From Latrodectus hesperus (taxonomy: Eukaryota > Arthropoda > Arachnida > Araneae > Theridiidae): a stretch of DNA of 64,000 nucleotides. The number at the start of each line of letters is the position of its first letter. Position 1 is the first letter of the stretch. The stretch is from positions 44,591,172 to 44,655,171 of the forward strand of contig CM075857.1 of assembly GCA_037975125.1 (NCBI GenBank), in the 5' to 3' direction. The translations under genes and the position numbers were made by a program. Below the pieces are notes generated by a model, which made no database searches, was not told where the DNA came from, and was given only the letters and a program-made list of their open reading frames with translations. Positions 13,202 through 25,800 of this stretch are shown one piece after another.

Positions 13202-13257
13202 GGCTCGGTAGTGCATGCGGTTGGGACTGAAATTTATTTCCTTGCTGAGCTTATAAA
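13202..13257 (-). promoter_or_regulatory. candidate minus-strand core promoter with short first exon
   Basis: On the minus strand a TTTATAAG box (13250-13257) lies about 27-29 bases upstream of a TCAGT arthropod initiator whose A is at 13228. Ten or so bases later comes ATG CAC TAC CGA GCC followed by a perfect GTAAGT donor at 13201-13196. This is the layout of a TATA-Inr promoter and tiny first exon, but no downstream exon was recognised and TATA strings are common at this base composition. Confidence 0.28.
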
Positions 13258-13613
13258 TTACAGTGCTGTTTATACTAACATTGATTTAAGATCTAAATTC
13301 TTAATCTTTTTGATTAAAAAATATTTGTTTGAAGTGAGCCATCATGCTTCTAATGTATTATTTAGATGAAAACGGGGATAGAAAATATACTTTAGATGTA
13401 AATTCTATTCTTTTGTGATTTTTCTCTTAACAGATTCTAAATTATGTTTAAAAAATTATTTTTTTAACAAAAATATAATTTTTGTATTGTAATGATATGT
13501 ATTCTTTTTGTATGTTTATATATATATTACTTTATTCTTTTTATATGTTTATATATTATTTATATATATGTTACGTATGTTTATATATATATTTATTTAT
13601 TTTCCTTCTAGAA

Positions 13614-13656
13614 GGTTGATAATAATGGAAAGCCAACAATATCAGCTCATCCAGGT
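13614..13656 (+). CDS. internal exon of the unrecognised small gene
   Basis: 43-base exon encoding [14 protein letters not shown] plus one base of the next codon, between a TTCTAG acceptor and a GTAAGTG donor. Another frame contains an ATG ([10 protein letters not shown]) but stops soon after the splice, so the KVDNN frame is preferred. Confidence 0.55.
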
Positions 13657-16600
13657 AAGTGTCATTCATTTTTGAATTATTTTATTTGGTAAAATCCTAG
13701 AATCCTATACAGATTTGGCAGTTTCCAATTTTACTCTAAGCAATATAAAATGATAAAAATTTACAATCCTCTACTCCTTGATTCTTTTTACATCAAGATG
13801 TGACGAAAAAATTATTTTATAATATAAATTGTTTTCCATGTAATAATATTTATAATATTATTTTGCTATTATGTTATACAATATTTAGCTCTATAAAAAA
13901 TTGTTGTTTATTATTCAAAAATAACAAAATGAATAATTATTATTCAAATTGAAGTATTAAAACAGATTTTATAATAAGAATAAACAAAAAAAATTTGGTT
14001 ATGTATTTCATATATACATATAAAGTTTCCATTCTACCCCATCAATAATTCCAATAATGGGAAATAAGAAAATCATAAATTAGCCCTAAATATTTCATTA
14101 TCATCTTGTATTGTTTAAAATGGTTTTCATTTATAGAAAATACTAAAAATAATACAAACATATTAGTTATATTTTTTCATCATGAAACTAATTAGACCGA
14201 GATATACAGTTTAAAGTGCATTCCAAACCACTATCAACCAAGGTGAGATTCAAACCTATTAACTGTTGAATCCAAGCTATTTCTTTGGGTAATTTATTTT
14301 CCATTACATTATTATCCTGGAAATTGATAAATGAATTTTAATCAACTTAATAACAATTTTAAATATTAAATGAAATTTAAGCAATCAAATAAGATTTAAA
14401 TTAAAATTTAAGAAATAATTATGTATGTAAATGATATATTAAGACAAAAAATTTATTAAAATAATGCTTTATTTTATTATTATATTATAAATCAATAAAT
14501 AAATTTGAAGTAAATAAATATTAATTTAAAAAAGTAAAGTTTATAAGCACTCAAATAAGATTAAAATTAAAGAAATAATTTTGTATATAGATAATAATAT
14601 ATTAATACAAAAAGCATTTAAAATAACACTATTTATTTTTATATTAGAAATCAATAAAAGAATTTTAGTTATTAAATAATACTTTAAGAATGTAAATAAG
14701 ATTTTAAACAATTTAATAAGATGCATTCGTATAATATAATTTATTTATTTTATAATTATATTAGAAATTGATAAATAAATTTTAAAAAAATAAAAAATAA
14801 TTTTAAAAAATTAATAAGATTTTTAAGCAATTAATTAAGATTTAAATTAAAATTTAACAAATAATTATAAATATATTTTATTATTATATAAGCTATCTTA
14901 AATTTTCAATGAAGAACAATTTAAGAAAATAAGTAAGATTTTTATTTATTCTTAGAAATGGATTAATGAATTTTAATTAAATAGACAATAATTTAAATAT
15001 ATAAATAAGACTTTGAAATATTAAGAAAAGGTAATGAATAATTCCTCCAGAACTTTGGCGTAAAATAACAAGCGGCGAATAACCTGGCGATCGCCAGTAG
15101 CAATAAAGACTTACATATAATCGCCTGGATAGAGAATACCACGTGACCATGACGTCATAAAATCGCATTCCTCGAGTGACGTCACTAGAGACCATATTTG
15201 AATCATTATCGCTACTTGGCAATCAAGCTTGGCGAAACTTTGGCGACAGATCTCTATATAAGAATATCCCCAATGTGACTAATAAAATGGTCGTTACACA
15301 AAATGTAGACTTAGATAAATTTTATCGCCAAATTTTCAGCGCAGGTGCCGTATAATCCATGGTTACAAATTCTGAGTTTTTTTTAGCAACAACGAAATGT
15401 TTCCAAGATGTTGTCATTGTGACGTAATGCCGCGCGAGTATGTTGTAATTGTGACGTAATGGCGCGCAAGTATGTTGTAATTGTGACGTAATGCCGCGTG
15501 AGTATGTTTTAATTGTGACGTAATGCCGCGCGAGTATGTTGTAATTGTGACGTAATAAAATCGTTTTTGAAAAACTATACATATCTAAATATTAAATTTA
15601 AACCTGATAAATAAAGAGCGTGAATATATATTATTGAAATAATAAGATTTAAAAAATAATGAAACATTAGAACAGAAAGAGAAACATTAGAATATACAAA
15701 TATTTTCTTTATTCGTATTCGTTTCCGAAATTACTTCAGAAACAAATGTGAATAAGGAAAATATAAGAACTTCGAAAATGTAAATATCAGTTTTAAGAAA
15801 ATCAAAATACGAATTCTAACGAAAATTCCAGAATTCGAACACGAATAATAATGAAAATTAAAACATTCGGAAAAGAGTAAATATAAACTATTGCGTACAA
15901 ATTAAACTGTTAAATAGAATATCTTTAAGTAATTAATTACAGAAACAATAATTTTAAAAATGTATATGCAAATTATATAGTAATAATATAAATTATGAGA
16001 ATGCCGTACATGAACTAAAAAAAGAATGTGTCGACACAATTTTAAACAGTAACTTTAAATTCAATTTAAATTTTTAAAGTAATGAAAAAGAGCAATACAA
16101 CCTGGAATTTAAATATCCAAAATCTCAAGCAAATTGCAAAACACTAAAAATATCTTAGGAAGTTAGCTCGCAAAAATTTCTAGTAAATTGTTGAAATGGA
16201 ACAAAATGTTCTAAATTTCGTCGCGATGACGTAAACACTAGGGTTGTTAAAATTGAATTTTCACCTTAATTTTTATTGGTCTTCATCTGTATGACGTAAT
16301 AATAATCAGGTTACCAGATACAAATGAAAATCAGTCAAAAATCGCCAATCTCAGCATTTGGCGCATGGATTATACAGCACCTGTGAAGCATTACCCAGTT
16401 CTATCTCAAGCCAAACAAATTACTAATCAAGTACTTCAAGAGTTATTAGCACTCAAAACAAATTTCACACTTGCAAACACAAATTATATAAAACCGATGC
16501 ACAAGATTGAGAAAATAAGTTATAATATACTAGTGATAATTACACCCACCATGTGTACTGCACTAATGAAACTCTACAATCCATGGCTCTTGCATCAAAA

Positions 16601-18558
16601 CTAGATCATGCTACCCTTGTGCAAGAAATCTGCAACACAGAAATCTAGAAGTAGTCTGTTGTGATGTTTGAAACCTTATTCTAAAAGATAGGCTGAAGAA
16701 GACTATATTCATTGACTTTACTGAGGAATTCTCACTATCCAAGTCATCTCTTAGTATATCTCAATAATACAATTCTTTGACTAATAAATACCATTTTATA
16801 TTCAAGAACTTTTAAATTTGAATTATGATTTTGGTTTTATTGGAAATCTTAGTTTACCATTGGGAATAGAGTCTGAAGTTTTAAATGTAATTTTAAAAAG
16901 CTTTGGAGTCACAATTGTTGGAAAGATCTTGATAGTATTTATGTCCCACTTAGTATTATTAAAGTTAGTGAGGAACAAATTTGGCACAAAATAAATAAAT
17001 CATTTCCCCTCCTAATAAAGGTGAGCCTTTTATGTCAAGTAAGATAACACCCATTTGTCTATAAACTCATCAGTTTGAGTGAGGAAGATCGTTTTGAATG
17101 TTTTGAGACAATACTGCAACATAACCTGTTTTTCTAATTACCATTGTCCAGTCTTTGAAAATAACTTACTTGTGTCTCTTGATGTGTTAGACTTAGATTC
17201 TTCTAAGAGATGATTTTCAAGTTCAGGTCCTGCTGCTTTTCAAGTTAGCAAACTATCTAGTCTAAGATTAAATTTGTGATTGCTTTGTAAGTTTCTTGCA
17301 TTACAGATTTTTAGTCTTTAATTGTTCGAGTATTAAGTTTTATATCATTGTTGAATCTTTATTTGGTAAAAGACGACAGAACTGTACAGGGTTATTGTGA
17401 TTTCCAATTTTTGTGCGAACAACTGCACAGCTATCTCGCCAACCTAAATTACAGCACTAAGCGCAATATCCGCTTACCAAATATTGATCGCGTTCTATTT
17501 TGAATTCCAAATATCTACATTTTGAAAATTTCGATATAATTACATACTATAAAAGTATTAAAATTCTAATAACTAGAAACACTTTTTTTTATTAAAACTC
17601 AAATTGTAATATATTAAGCAATGGGCCCCACATTAAGAAAACTTCCATGTAGCGCTACCTACTACAGTGACAACTGGGCAATAAAGCTAAGCTTCTAACG
17701 TTAACAAATTACATTTTTTATTTAAACTCGAATTTTAATTAACCAAGCGCATAACGCCCACCTACAAAAAATTTCAGTTAGTACGCTATAAATCTTACTT
17801 AAAGATGTATTTACTTATGTAAAGATACATTTTTATAAAAACTAGAGTTTCTAATAAACCATCTGAATGAATTTTTATTAAAAAAATAAAATAACTCGCC
17901 CGGCCAAGAAATAACAGTTTGCTTCGAAAAAATCTTCTACCATATTTTCTTCATGGTTTCTTTATACATACTATGATGTATCAAACTGATTAGACCTGTA
18001 TAAATCTTTTATTGGTCAACCAAATAAAAATTCAAAATAATATAACTTTAAAAAATTTCAAACAAAATATCTTCTATTTATAACTTTAAAAAACTTTAAA
18101 CTTTTTTATAAAACTTTAAAAAAATTTGAAGTCAAATAACAGGAACATTAACATAACAAATTCTTTAATTGTAAACAAATCAAATTATTCACTAAACTGT
18201 TCAAGGGTTGCACATAAAACAAATTTCGCTTATATCATACAATCACCTCGATCATAAAATGAAAATATTGTCATCAAACACATTCCATGCCAATTTGGCG
18301 AATTTTATCCTCTGTACAGTTCTCTATTCTTAGACACTTAATTTCTTTTAACATTAAAGTAAGTCAATTTAGCTTAATTAATCTTCAGGATGTATTTTCA
18401 TTAAATATTAACAAACATTTTATTAAATTTTTCAGTTGGTTTATTTGCTTCATTTATTCCTTTTAGCTCGATTTTCTCCTGCTGATCCATATAGCAAGTA
18501 TCGAGTTTTGATTAAAAGAAGATTTGGTCTGCTCCCTACACAGAAAATGAAGCAAGCC
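13614..18558 (+). CDS. 3' part of an unrecognised small gene, two exons seen
   Basis: Two exons join in frame to give a 46-residue C-terminus beginning [19 protein letters not shown] and ending [11 protein letters not shown], then TAA. The first has a TTCTAG acceptor and GTAAGTG donor; the second has a pyrimidine-rich TCCTTTTAG acceptor. The split codon G|CT restores Ala. The segment [20 protein letters not shown] is basic and looks conserved, but I do not recognise the family; a small mitochondrial or ribosome-associated protein is only a guess. The N-terminus must come from exons further upstream, none of which I could identify. A 4.8 kb intron between the exons contains two inverted-repeat transposons and a tandem array. 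Confidence 0.6.
14170..14290. repeat. old tRNA-like SINE remnant (weak)
   Basis: On the minus strand ATAGGTTTGAATCTCACC resembles a Pol III B box context. The neighbouring block (aactaattaga .. cagttt .. gagattcaaacct) is similar to sequence at 34540-34640. Heavily decayed. Confidence 0.35.
14330..15030. repeat. diverged AT-rich tandem array, roughly four units of 170-200 bp
   Basis: Similar blocks recur: a piece like aaataagatttaaattaaaa followed by aagaaataattatgtat and then attagaaatcaataaataaa. Copies lie near 14380, 14550, 14750 and 14930. Units differ by many substitutions and indels, so this is an old local satellite. Unit boundaries are approximate. Confidence 0.5.
15040..15341. other. 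GC-richer block with TTGGCGA motifs and CRE palindromes
   Basis: Stands out from its surroundings. It contains the perfect 14-bp palindrome CTGGCGATCGCCAG (15084-15097), two full CRE palindromes TGACGTCA (about 15150 and 15178), and repeated GGCGA/TCGCC motifs in both orientations. The same GGCGA motif recurs at the right end of the neighbouring inverted-repeat element, so this is probably part of, or another copy from, the same transposon family. Confidence 0.5.
15342..16383. mobile_element. nonautonomous terminal-inverted-repeat element, 1.04 kb
   Basis: The termini CAGGTGCCGTATAATCCATG (left) and CATGGATTATACAGCACCTG (right) are inverted with one mismatch, and weaker similarity continues inward (CAAATTCTGAG against CAAATGCTGAG), giving repeats near 38 bp. 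No transposase frame lies inside. No clear target duplication flanks it (tttcagcg against tgaagcat), so the superfamily is undecided; the CAG..CTG ends fit hAT. It lies in the intron of the unrecognised small gene. Confidence 0.72.
15409..15559. repeat. 32-bp tandem array carrying CRE-like sites
   Basis: Five copies of TGACGTAA occur at exactly 32-base spacing (15420, 15452, 15484, 15516, 15548), separated by TGCCGCGCGAGTATGTTGTA-type spacers that vary by a few bases. It is inside the inverted-repeat element. Two further TGACGTAA sites lie near that element's right end (about 16227 and 16292). Confidence 0.9.
16384..17376 (+). other. unassigned stretch with degraded coding-like frames
   Basis: Plus-strand pieces such as [20 protein letters not shown] (about 16570-16640) and [20 protein letters not shown] (about 16930-16990) have the composition of real protein but lie in frames broken by stops. 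This may be an old processed pseudogene or element; I cannot name it. Confidence 0.3.
17377..18323. mobile_element. candidate inverted-repeat element
   Basis: AGAACTGTACAG at 17378-17389 is inverted exactly at 18312-18323 (CTGTACAGTTCT). The interior is somewhat GC-richer than the surroundings and includes loosely repeated units (near 17440, 17605 and 17735). No target duplication and no coding frame are apparent, so classification is open. Confidence 0.45.
18469..18558 (+). CDS. terminal exon of the unrecognised small gene
   Basis: Encodes [20 protein letters not shown] and then [12 protein letters not shown] with a TAA stop. It is preceded by a good polypyrimidine tract and AG. The position is good to a few bases. 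The 3' UTR that follows is AT-rich; AATAAA strings occur near 18830. Confidence 0.6.
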
Positions 18559-21500
18559 TGTTAAATAAGATCACTTATGTTTCATTTGTAAATATCATGT
18601 GAGAATGAAGAAACAAATAATATTTTATCCTGTTTTCATTTGATTATTTTTTAAATAATTATTTGTGTTAAAATTCTCGAATTAGATTCATAGCATGAAA
18701 ATTTTTATTTATAAAGACAAAAATATTTTAATAGTTCACTTAAGGTTGCAAAGCATCTGATTGAATTAGATTTTTAATAAATGTCATTTATAAATGTCAA
18801 AAATTTGTTATTGAATCAAAGAAATATCTGAATAAATAAAAAAAATATCTTTAGCAGTTAGTAGCTTTAAAAATATCTAGTAGTTCAGGGGCTGATAAAT
18901 TTTACTTTTTAATGATGTAATTATTTGATAATATTTTTATTTTAATATATATAAATACAGAGTAGCATGGCATGGAGAGAATTGTCTAATTAAGGAAGAA
19001 ATAAAAACTATTACGCTCATATGTACACTATTGATTTGTATTAATGTCAGCATCTTGTCACAAATGAAATAGCTTTATGAATAAAATTAACTTAAACTCA
19101 AACAATGAAGGTGTTAATGAATTAATTGAATTGCACTTACAATACATCCCTGTCAAGTGAAAACACATTGAAATACACTAAAAATATAAAATCAAACAGT
19201 GAAGCAGTTAAAAAACCAGGTATTTTAAAATTCATTCACATAGAATTTAAACCCTGTGAAAATGGAATCTACACTCGACAAATTTACAGAGTAAATACCT
19301 GAGAATGCTTAAACGTCTCTTATTAACCATTATATCTACATGTTGATAGATATTTTTTTTTGTCTTCATTAGTGTGATATATTTTTGCATTTTGTAACTC
19401 AACTTTCAGCAATTAATTACATTTGATAGTAGAAGGAGTTTATATCCATTATGTTGAGTAATTATGAGAATTCAATAAAAAAATTTGAAGTTAAATATTA
19501 AAAAGATAGGCTTTAAGCACAACCACATTAGGTGAAATAGAATTTTTCTGCAATATTTGTGGAATTATAAGAATAGAAAAAAATATATATAAAGTTTATC
19601 ACTTTTTCTGTTTTTAAATATTATTAGTCAAATTCTTAAGTATTTTCAATGCAATATTAGTTTTATAATTACATTGTATAAATATTTATACATACACACA
19701 ATGGAATTGAGGTGAAAATCAATCTTTAAAAAGTTCATGTTTTCATACATTGACTCTTAAGTTTGATTTCCCACTTCTGAACTTCTAGAGGATGATGCAT
19801 ACACTTAATTAAGATCTGGAAGATGTCTAATGTAAGACTCATGTTAAAAGTTTTGTTTTGAATGATTGCCTTTATTAGTCAGTGAGAGAAATGTTATTTT
19901 ATAACTGTCGAGAAACATGTTTTATCATACTTTCAATAAATCAATTACTTCTAAAACTAATGTTTATAATATATATATCTTTATTTAAGATAATACATTT
20001 ATGAAAAATTATTTGGAGAATTATACAAAAATTTAGTACTTTTTATACTTATTTTTCATCTAGGAAAATTAGCTAAGTTTTATAAGATTTAAATAGTATG
20101 ATTTATATAAACATTCAGTTTGTGTATATTTATGTTGTAAACTTTTTCTGTATGTCGTAGTGGACACTATCGTATATTATATACAAAACATCTTTAATGG
20201 CAAGCTCATGATTACATTCATTATTATCTGATAAAAACTATAAAAATATTACAAACTAAATAAAGTATGTAGACAGCATTAATGTCTAAAGAGCAGTTTT
20301 ACTGCACAAAAAATTATTAAGTACAGAGATAATAGTAAACTATTTAAATGATAACTTAAGTGATTAATCTTGCTTAATTATTTATGGAATAAGTAAGATT
20401 TGGGCATCCCAACATCTAGAAAAAGCATTTAATGATTGCCTAATAGAATAAAGTTTATAAAAATTACAATTAATGGCAGTCTTTCAGTGTTAATAACAAT
20501 AAAGATATTTGTGTGAGAGAATGGAATAATTTTTATTGAAGACAGCAGACTAAAGTTTTTATAGAAAACAATTTTTTTGTAAAATATGTTTTCCTGGTGG
20601 TCATTACTTAAAATTTAAACATTCAGAAGATGGAGCCAATTTAACAATTTTTGAATATTATTTTATTTTTCAATATAACATTAGGATCAAAATATAATAG
20701 TAGATCATCTCTTGCATTTAGATGATAAAATGCTTGAGATACATTTTGCAATTACAAATTGAAATTTTTGAGTAAAATTAGAAATAACTTTTTGTCCAGC
20801 TGCCTTTAATGAACAATTATATCTTTCATCATGTCTAGTTGCATCTTTAGTCTCCTGATTTCATACTAATTAAATATTTATTGGAAGTGATCATCATATC
20901 TATTCATTGAAAGAACTATAGCTTTTATTCCCCAAAATACTGCTGAGTCTTTAATTCAAAATTTTGCATTCTCAAATAAATTGATTGCATTACATAAAGT
21001 TTGTATAACATTTTCTAGCATGCTATTTTAGTAAAAGGCACTATATTTGGCTATATGAAATGATGGGAAAAAATACTCTTAATGATATCAGTGAATAGAC
21101 TTAGAATTAAAGACACAAATGTAATGTATGCTGTTTATTATATTGTCTTTTTAATAATTACCTTTTATAAAGTTTTATATTCACTTTTATAAAGGGGAGT
21201 ATCAAATGTTAAACAGTTCTTGGGTTGAAACATTAAAAAAACCATTAATATACCGAGTTCTCTTAAAAATATGGTTTTCACAATCAACACATTAGTAAGA
21301 TCCAAACTCTGCCAAGTAAACAGTATAACAAAAAAAATTGAGAAAATATGAACATTGTAGCTAGTTTTAAAAATCAAAAAGTAACAAACATAGGGACAAT
21401 AGTAACAAATTAACATCTACATGGTGCAGCATATTATTGATAACAATTAAATTTGTGAATAAAAAAACATCTGACAAATTTATAAGAGAAGTTCTAGAAC

Positions 21501-22482
21501 ATTTTTGATCATTTACAATGTAACATTTCTTAGATAATATCAAAACAAATCTGATTGATGTATAGAAAAATTATTTGGTCCGTGAATTATTGCTCCTATT
21601 AGCAAAATTTTTTGTATGCCTAGAATACCTCTGTCAGCATATCATTCAAATTGCCTTTTGCAAATTTTGAATGTTTTTCTGTCAACAAAAATTTGTTGAC
21701 AGCAAAAACTTATAGAAACTTCTAAATAAAAGTTTTTATAAGTGATGATCAAAGTATGAATAACTGAAATTTTGAAATCAACATCTGTAGATGTATAAAT
21801 TTTGTTTTCTTAAAATATCATCCAAGTATAATTTAAAAAATTCTAAAAATAAATTATGCATTTTTATATGATCGAACTTGAAAATTTCTATATTGAATCA
21901 CAGGTTTCTTGAACATATTCCTTATCCTATATTTATTGCAATGTCTGAAAGTTGTTTAATGATTTTCCTAGAGGAATAATGTAATATTTTTTAAATGTTA
22001 TACATATTTATTCAATTTCTAAATATTTTCAGAACATTAAATGGAAAATATGTCCATAAAAATTAAGTTTGAATAAAGCAAAATACACATAAAACAATTA
22101 AGAAATTTTTATGTAATATATTAGATAAAATATGCATAATGCCTGAAAATGTACCAAATTTTTTTAATATTAAATTAGAAAACTTCTGAATTGAAAAACT
22201 TTAGAAATTAAAAGTTACTGATAATTTGAAAAGAGCATTAAAAATTGAAAAACACTGATTAAAATAATTATTACAATAAAATTAAAACTTGTTTTTATTT
22301 CATTAGTATTTAAAATTAATGATCATTTTCCAGATTTTTCCTTTTTAATGAATTTCACAAGGCTTGTAAAAGTAATAAAGTTGTTTATTTTATCAAACGG
22401 TTTTCTCTCAGTTCTTTTTTACATTTTCACACAGATTATGAAAATTTAAATAAAAATCAAATTATATAAATATGATGAAACT
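18559..22482. other. spacer between two convergent genes
   Basis: AT-rich sequence between the plus-strand small gene and the minus-strand cathepsin C. Its ends must be the two 3' UTRs. No other gene or clear repeat recognised. Confidence 0.45.
22384..22389 (-). terminator. likely cathepsin C poly(A) signal
   Basis: AATAAA on the minus strand about 95 bases downstream of the cathepsin C stop codon. Confidence 0.45.
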
Positions 22483-22807
22483 TTAGGGAATTATTGTTGC
22501 AGCCACTGCAATACTTTCTATGTTGCACTCGTTAGTTCCACGCCGTATTCTGAAATAACCATTCTCTCCCCATTCAGGTCCCCAACTGTTTTTCACAATC
22601 CAATAATTTTCTCCAGTTTTTTTATCGGTTCCATATCCTACAGCAAGTACAGCATGATTTGTAATCATGAAAGGACTGAAACGTGATTGTAGACCAGTAT
22701 GGTGATAAATACCACCTTTATATTGAAAAAAGTCATCATATACTTCAAATGAAACTGCAATAGGACCATTTTTAACTAATTCCATCTTCATTAATTCTTC
22801 ATTACAC
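22483..22807 (-). CDS. CTSC: cathepsin C terminal exon with catalytic His and Asn
   Basis: 325 bases encoding [60 protein letters not shown] and [20 protein letters not shown], ending VAATIIP and TAA. The catalytic His lies in TNHAV and the Asn in KNSWG. Confidence 0.96.
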
Positions 22808-25800
22808 CTAAAAAATAAATTATTTTTTACTATCTAATTTTCAAAAGCATTGAAGGTAACATGCTAAAGAATCAACAGAACACTTAAAATTTATAAGAAT
22901 CACTTATGTTCATTTTACTAATACATATGTAATTCTATAGTCACAAAAGCCCATTGTGTGGGCCAGGATCTTCCTTCAAAGTTTCTTTCATACTGTTTTT
23001 TTTTTTTTTTTTTTTTTTTTTTTTGTAAAGGAACTCCAGTAACTAATCCCAAGATCTCAGTCTTCATTAACTCATTAACATAGTTTGCCCTCTTAATCTG
23101 CGCCTTCCTCTAACACTGGTATATATATATAATAGCTAATGCATACATAAATATAAATTAAGCAATGTCGATTTTCAAAAATTTAAAAAAATCTTTCTTG
23201 ATAGCTTGACCACTTAAGGTAACTTATTATCTTAAAAGACTCATGAATCAATGGTCTTGCTAAGAAAAAAATACTTGGCAAAGATATTCTCTTGCAAATG
23301 AAATTTAAAAAATGTTATTAACATAATTTGTCATGTTAAATTTGATAACAATTCCTTATAGCATTAAAAACTAAGAGAAAGCTACAATCAAACAGCATTA
23401 TGTATTCATTTTTTACTGTACATGAACACTTCGTTAACTGATTAAAAAATATTTGATGATATTTTCACCAATTTGCCTTTGTAATTTCATCTACTTCTGT
23501 ATGAAATCCATAATCAAATGAACAGAAGTGGAAAAAATTAGTATGGATTAATTCTTCTCTATGCAGTTCATGAATGCATATTGCTTACCACAAATTTGAC
23601 AGCTGATATTTTATCTTTTATTACTTTGAGTTTGTTTTATTCTTTCATATAGAAATTTTTTTTCAATTATTAGAATCCCTAAGTACATGGATTGAATATT
23701 TACATAAGATACAGAACAACAAGATTAAATTTAAAACTTCTATTTCTTTCTTGCTTGATTCAACAAATATGCTTCTTAAGAAATGTTTGATATTGGGTTC
23801 AATTATTTACCATGCTATTTCAGATACCACATACCTAATAGTTCAGTTAATGTGTTAAGTTTCCTTATTAAAACATATTTGATACTTTTAATTATCATCC
23901 AAAACATCACAATATAAAGTTTGTTCTTAAAATAATAATATTCTCTATAAAAATCAAAAATTTAAAGTTAAAAAATTGTTTAAAAACTTGAAGCATTTTC
24001 TGTTACAGATTCATGAAAGTAGATATTCAGCACATTTTCTTACATAATCATGTGTGTTATTTTATGTACTGAAGTATCTTATTAAAACTAGATGTTGTGG
24101 CATAATTTTGAAGTATTATTTGTACTGATTACTTTATATAATGAGAAAATAAGTTATTCAGATAATAGTGATTTAATGCTTTCAGCCCCACCATTGCCTT
24201 TGATACCATCGATTATAACCCAATTATTTGAAAGAAACTGTTTTTATTTACATTATTCATTCACCTTTATAGTTGTGTGATTAATCTGCCTTAAAGCAGT
24301 TTTTAAGGGTATTTTCCTTTTCCAAAGACATTAGAAATATTAACCAAAAAATTATCTCTAAATTTAGTTTTAATAATTTTATCATCCATTTGATTAATTA
24401 ACGAAGTCATTTTTTTAAGTTATCCAATCATTTGTTTAATATTACTTATTTATATATTTAGTTTATGTTTTATGATATATATATTTCATATTGACTAAAG
24501 TGCTAGCATTTTTATTTTCTATATGTATATTTAATATTGATGGTATTTTATCTCATTACAGCAACCTTAGTAGAAAAACATGATTAAATGATGAAATAAT
24601 TTAAAATTACAAGGTTATTTTTAATTAATAATTTTTTATATAATTATTTTTCAAATAAATCTTGACACAATATTAAATCTTTAAAGGCAATCATAGTTGT
24701 AAATGAATAAAAGTCTTTCATATGCATTGTTTATGATTATTTTAAATGTAAATAAAATTACTCACAAAATAGAGAATTTGTAGAAATAAATTTATAATTA
24801 TTTCTACAAATTTTTATACTTCCAATTGCAGACAATTAATTTTTATATGAATGATTTATATTTTAAGATAACAAATATATTTTGAAAATTATTTTAAATA
24901 AGAAACAATGTGTCTTCATTTATAGATAGGAATAGAAAATGTATATAAAAATATTAGAAGGGATTATGTATAAAAATTTGTTAATTATTCAACTTGTAAT
25001 AAAATAAATTTTATAATTTTATAAAAATATAATTTTCATATTTCCTAATATATTAACATGGTAGAGTCAGTTAAATTGTAATTAAAAAAACCATTAGACA
25101 CACTAAAATTGAACTTGAATCTCTAAAAATAAATATGTTCATCCACAATATACTCAAAAAATTTTGTACATTTCACAATTTAATTTCTATGATATTTATT
25201 TCAAATTTTGGGCATTTTAAATAAATCAGTTTTTTATATTGATAATTTTTTTTCCAATGGCGGGCACACTTGGGTGACTAACCCTATGCCACAACAAGGC
25301 CAGAAACTGCTACTCATTTATTACCAGCAGGCACCTGTGAACCAAGTCACGGAGGCGAGTAGCGTTACCCACGCCATACAACAACAAACCCATTTATAGG
25401 GTGGGCTACATTTATACCACATCACAGAAGAAAAGACAGAGAGAACAGAGAAGGAAAGAAACATCCATGGCCGAACTGGGATTCAAACCCGGGACCCACA
25501 GCTCAGGAGTCAGGAACGCTAACCACTCAGCCAACCGGTCGGCATATTGATAAACTTACCCTCCATAAAATCCTCCAATATACTTGTAATCAGCAACATA
25601 GTATCTTTTGCATTTCTTTTCATCACATTTACCATCTAGACCAGTATATGGATTACATTCTTCTGGAACAACACCAAAGTCTTGACCATACTTGCCAGCA
25701 ATTAAATATGGAAAACCACCCTCGCAACCTACAATTGAAAAATTAAATATGCACATGTTTATCATAAAAGACATTTTAAGAATCACAGAGGTGTTTGTGC

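Noticed and set aside
15322..15582. 86-codon minus-strand frame rich in RHYVT/LRHNYN repeats
   Set aside because: It is the translation of the 32-bp noncoding tandem array; period 32 also shifts frame each unit.
25208..25399. Plus-strand frame over the first SINE (and the one at 56855-57088 over the second)
   Set aside because: Both run through SINE sequence; the tRNA-derived structure and duplications explain them.
25440..25545. Possible functional tRNA gene on the minus strand
   Set aside because: The tRNA-like head is followed directly by a long SINE body, is flanked by a target duplication and recurs at 56.8-57.1 kb, so it is a SINE promoter.
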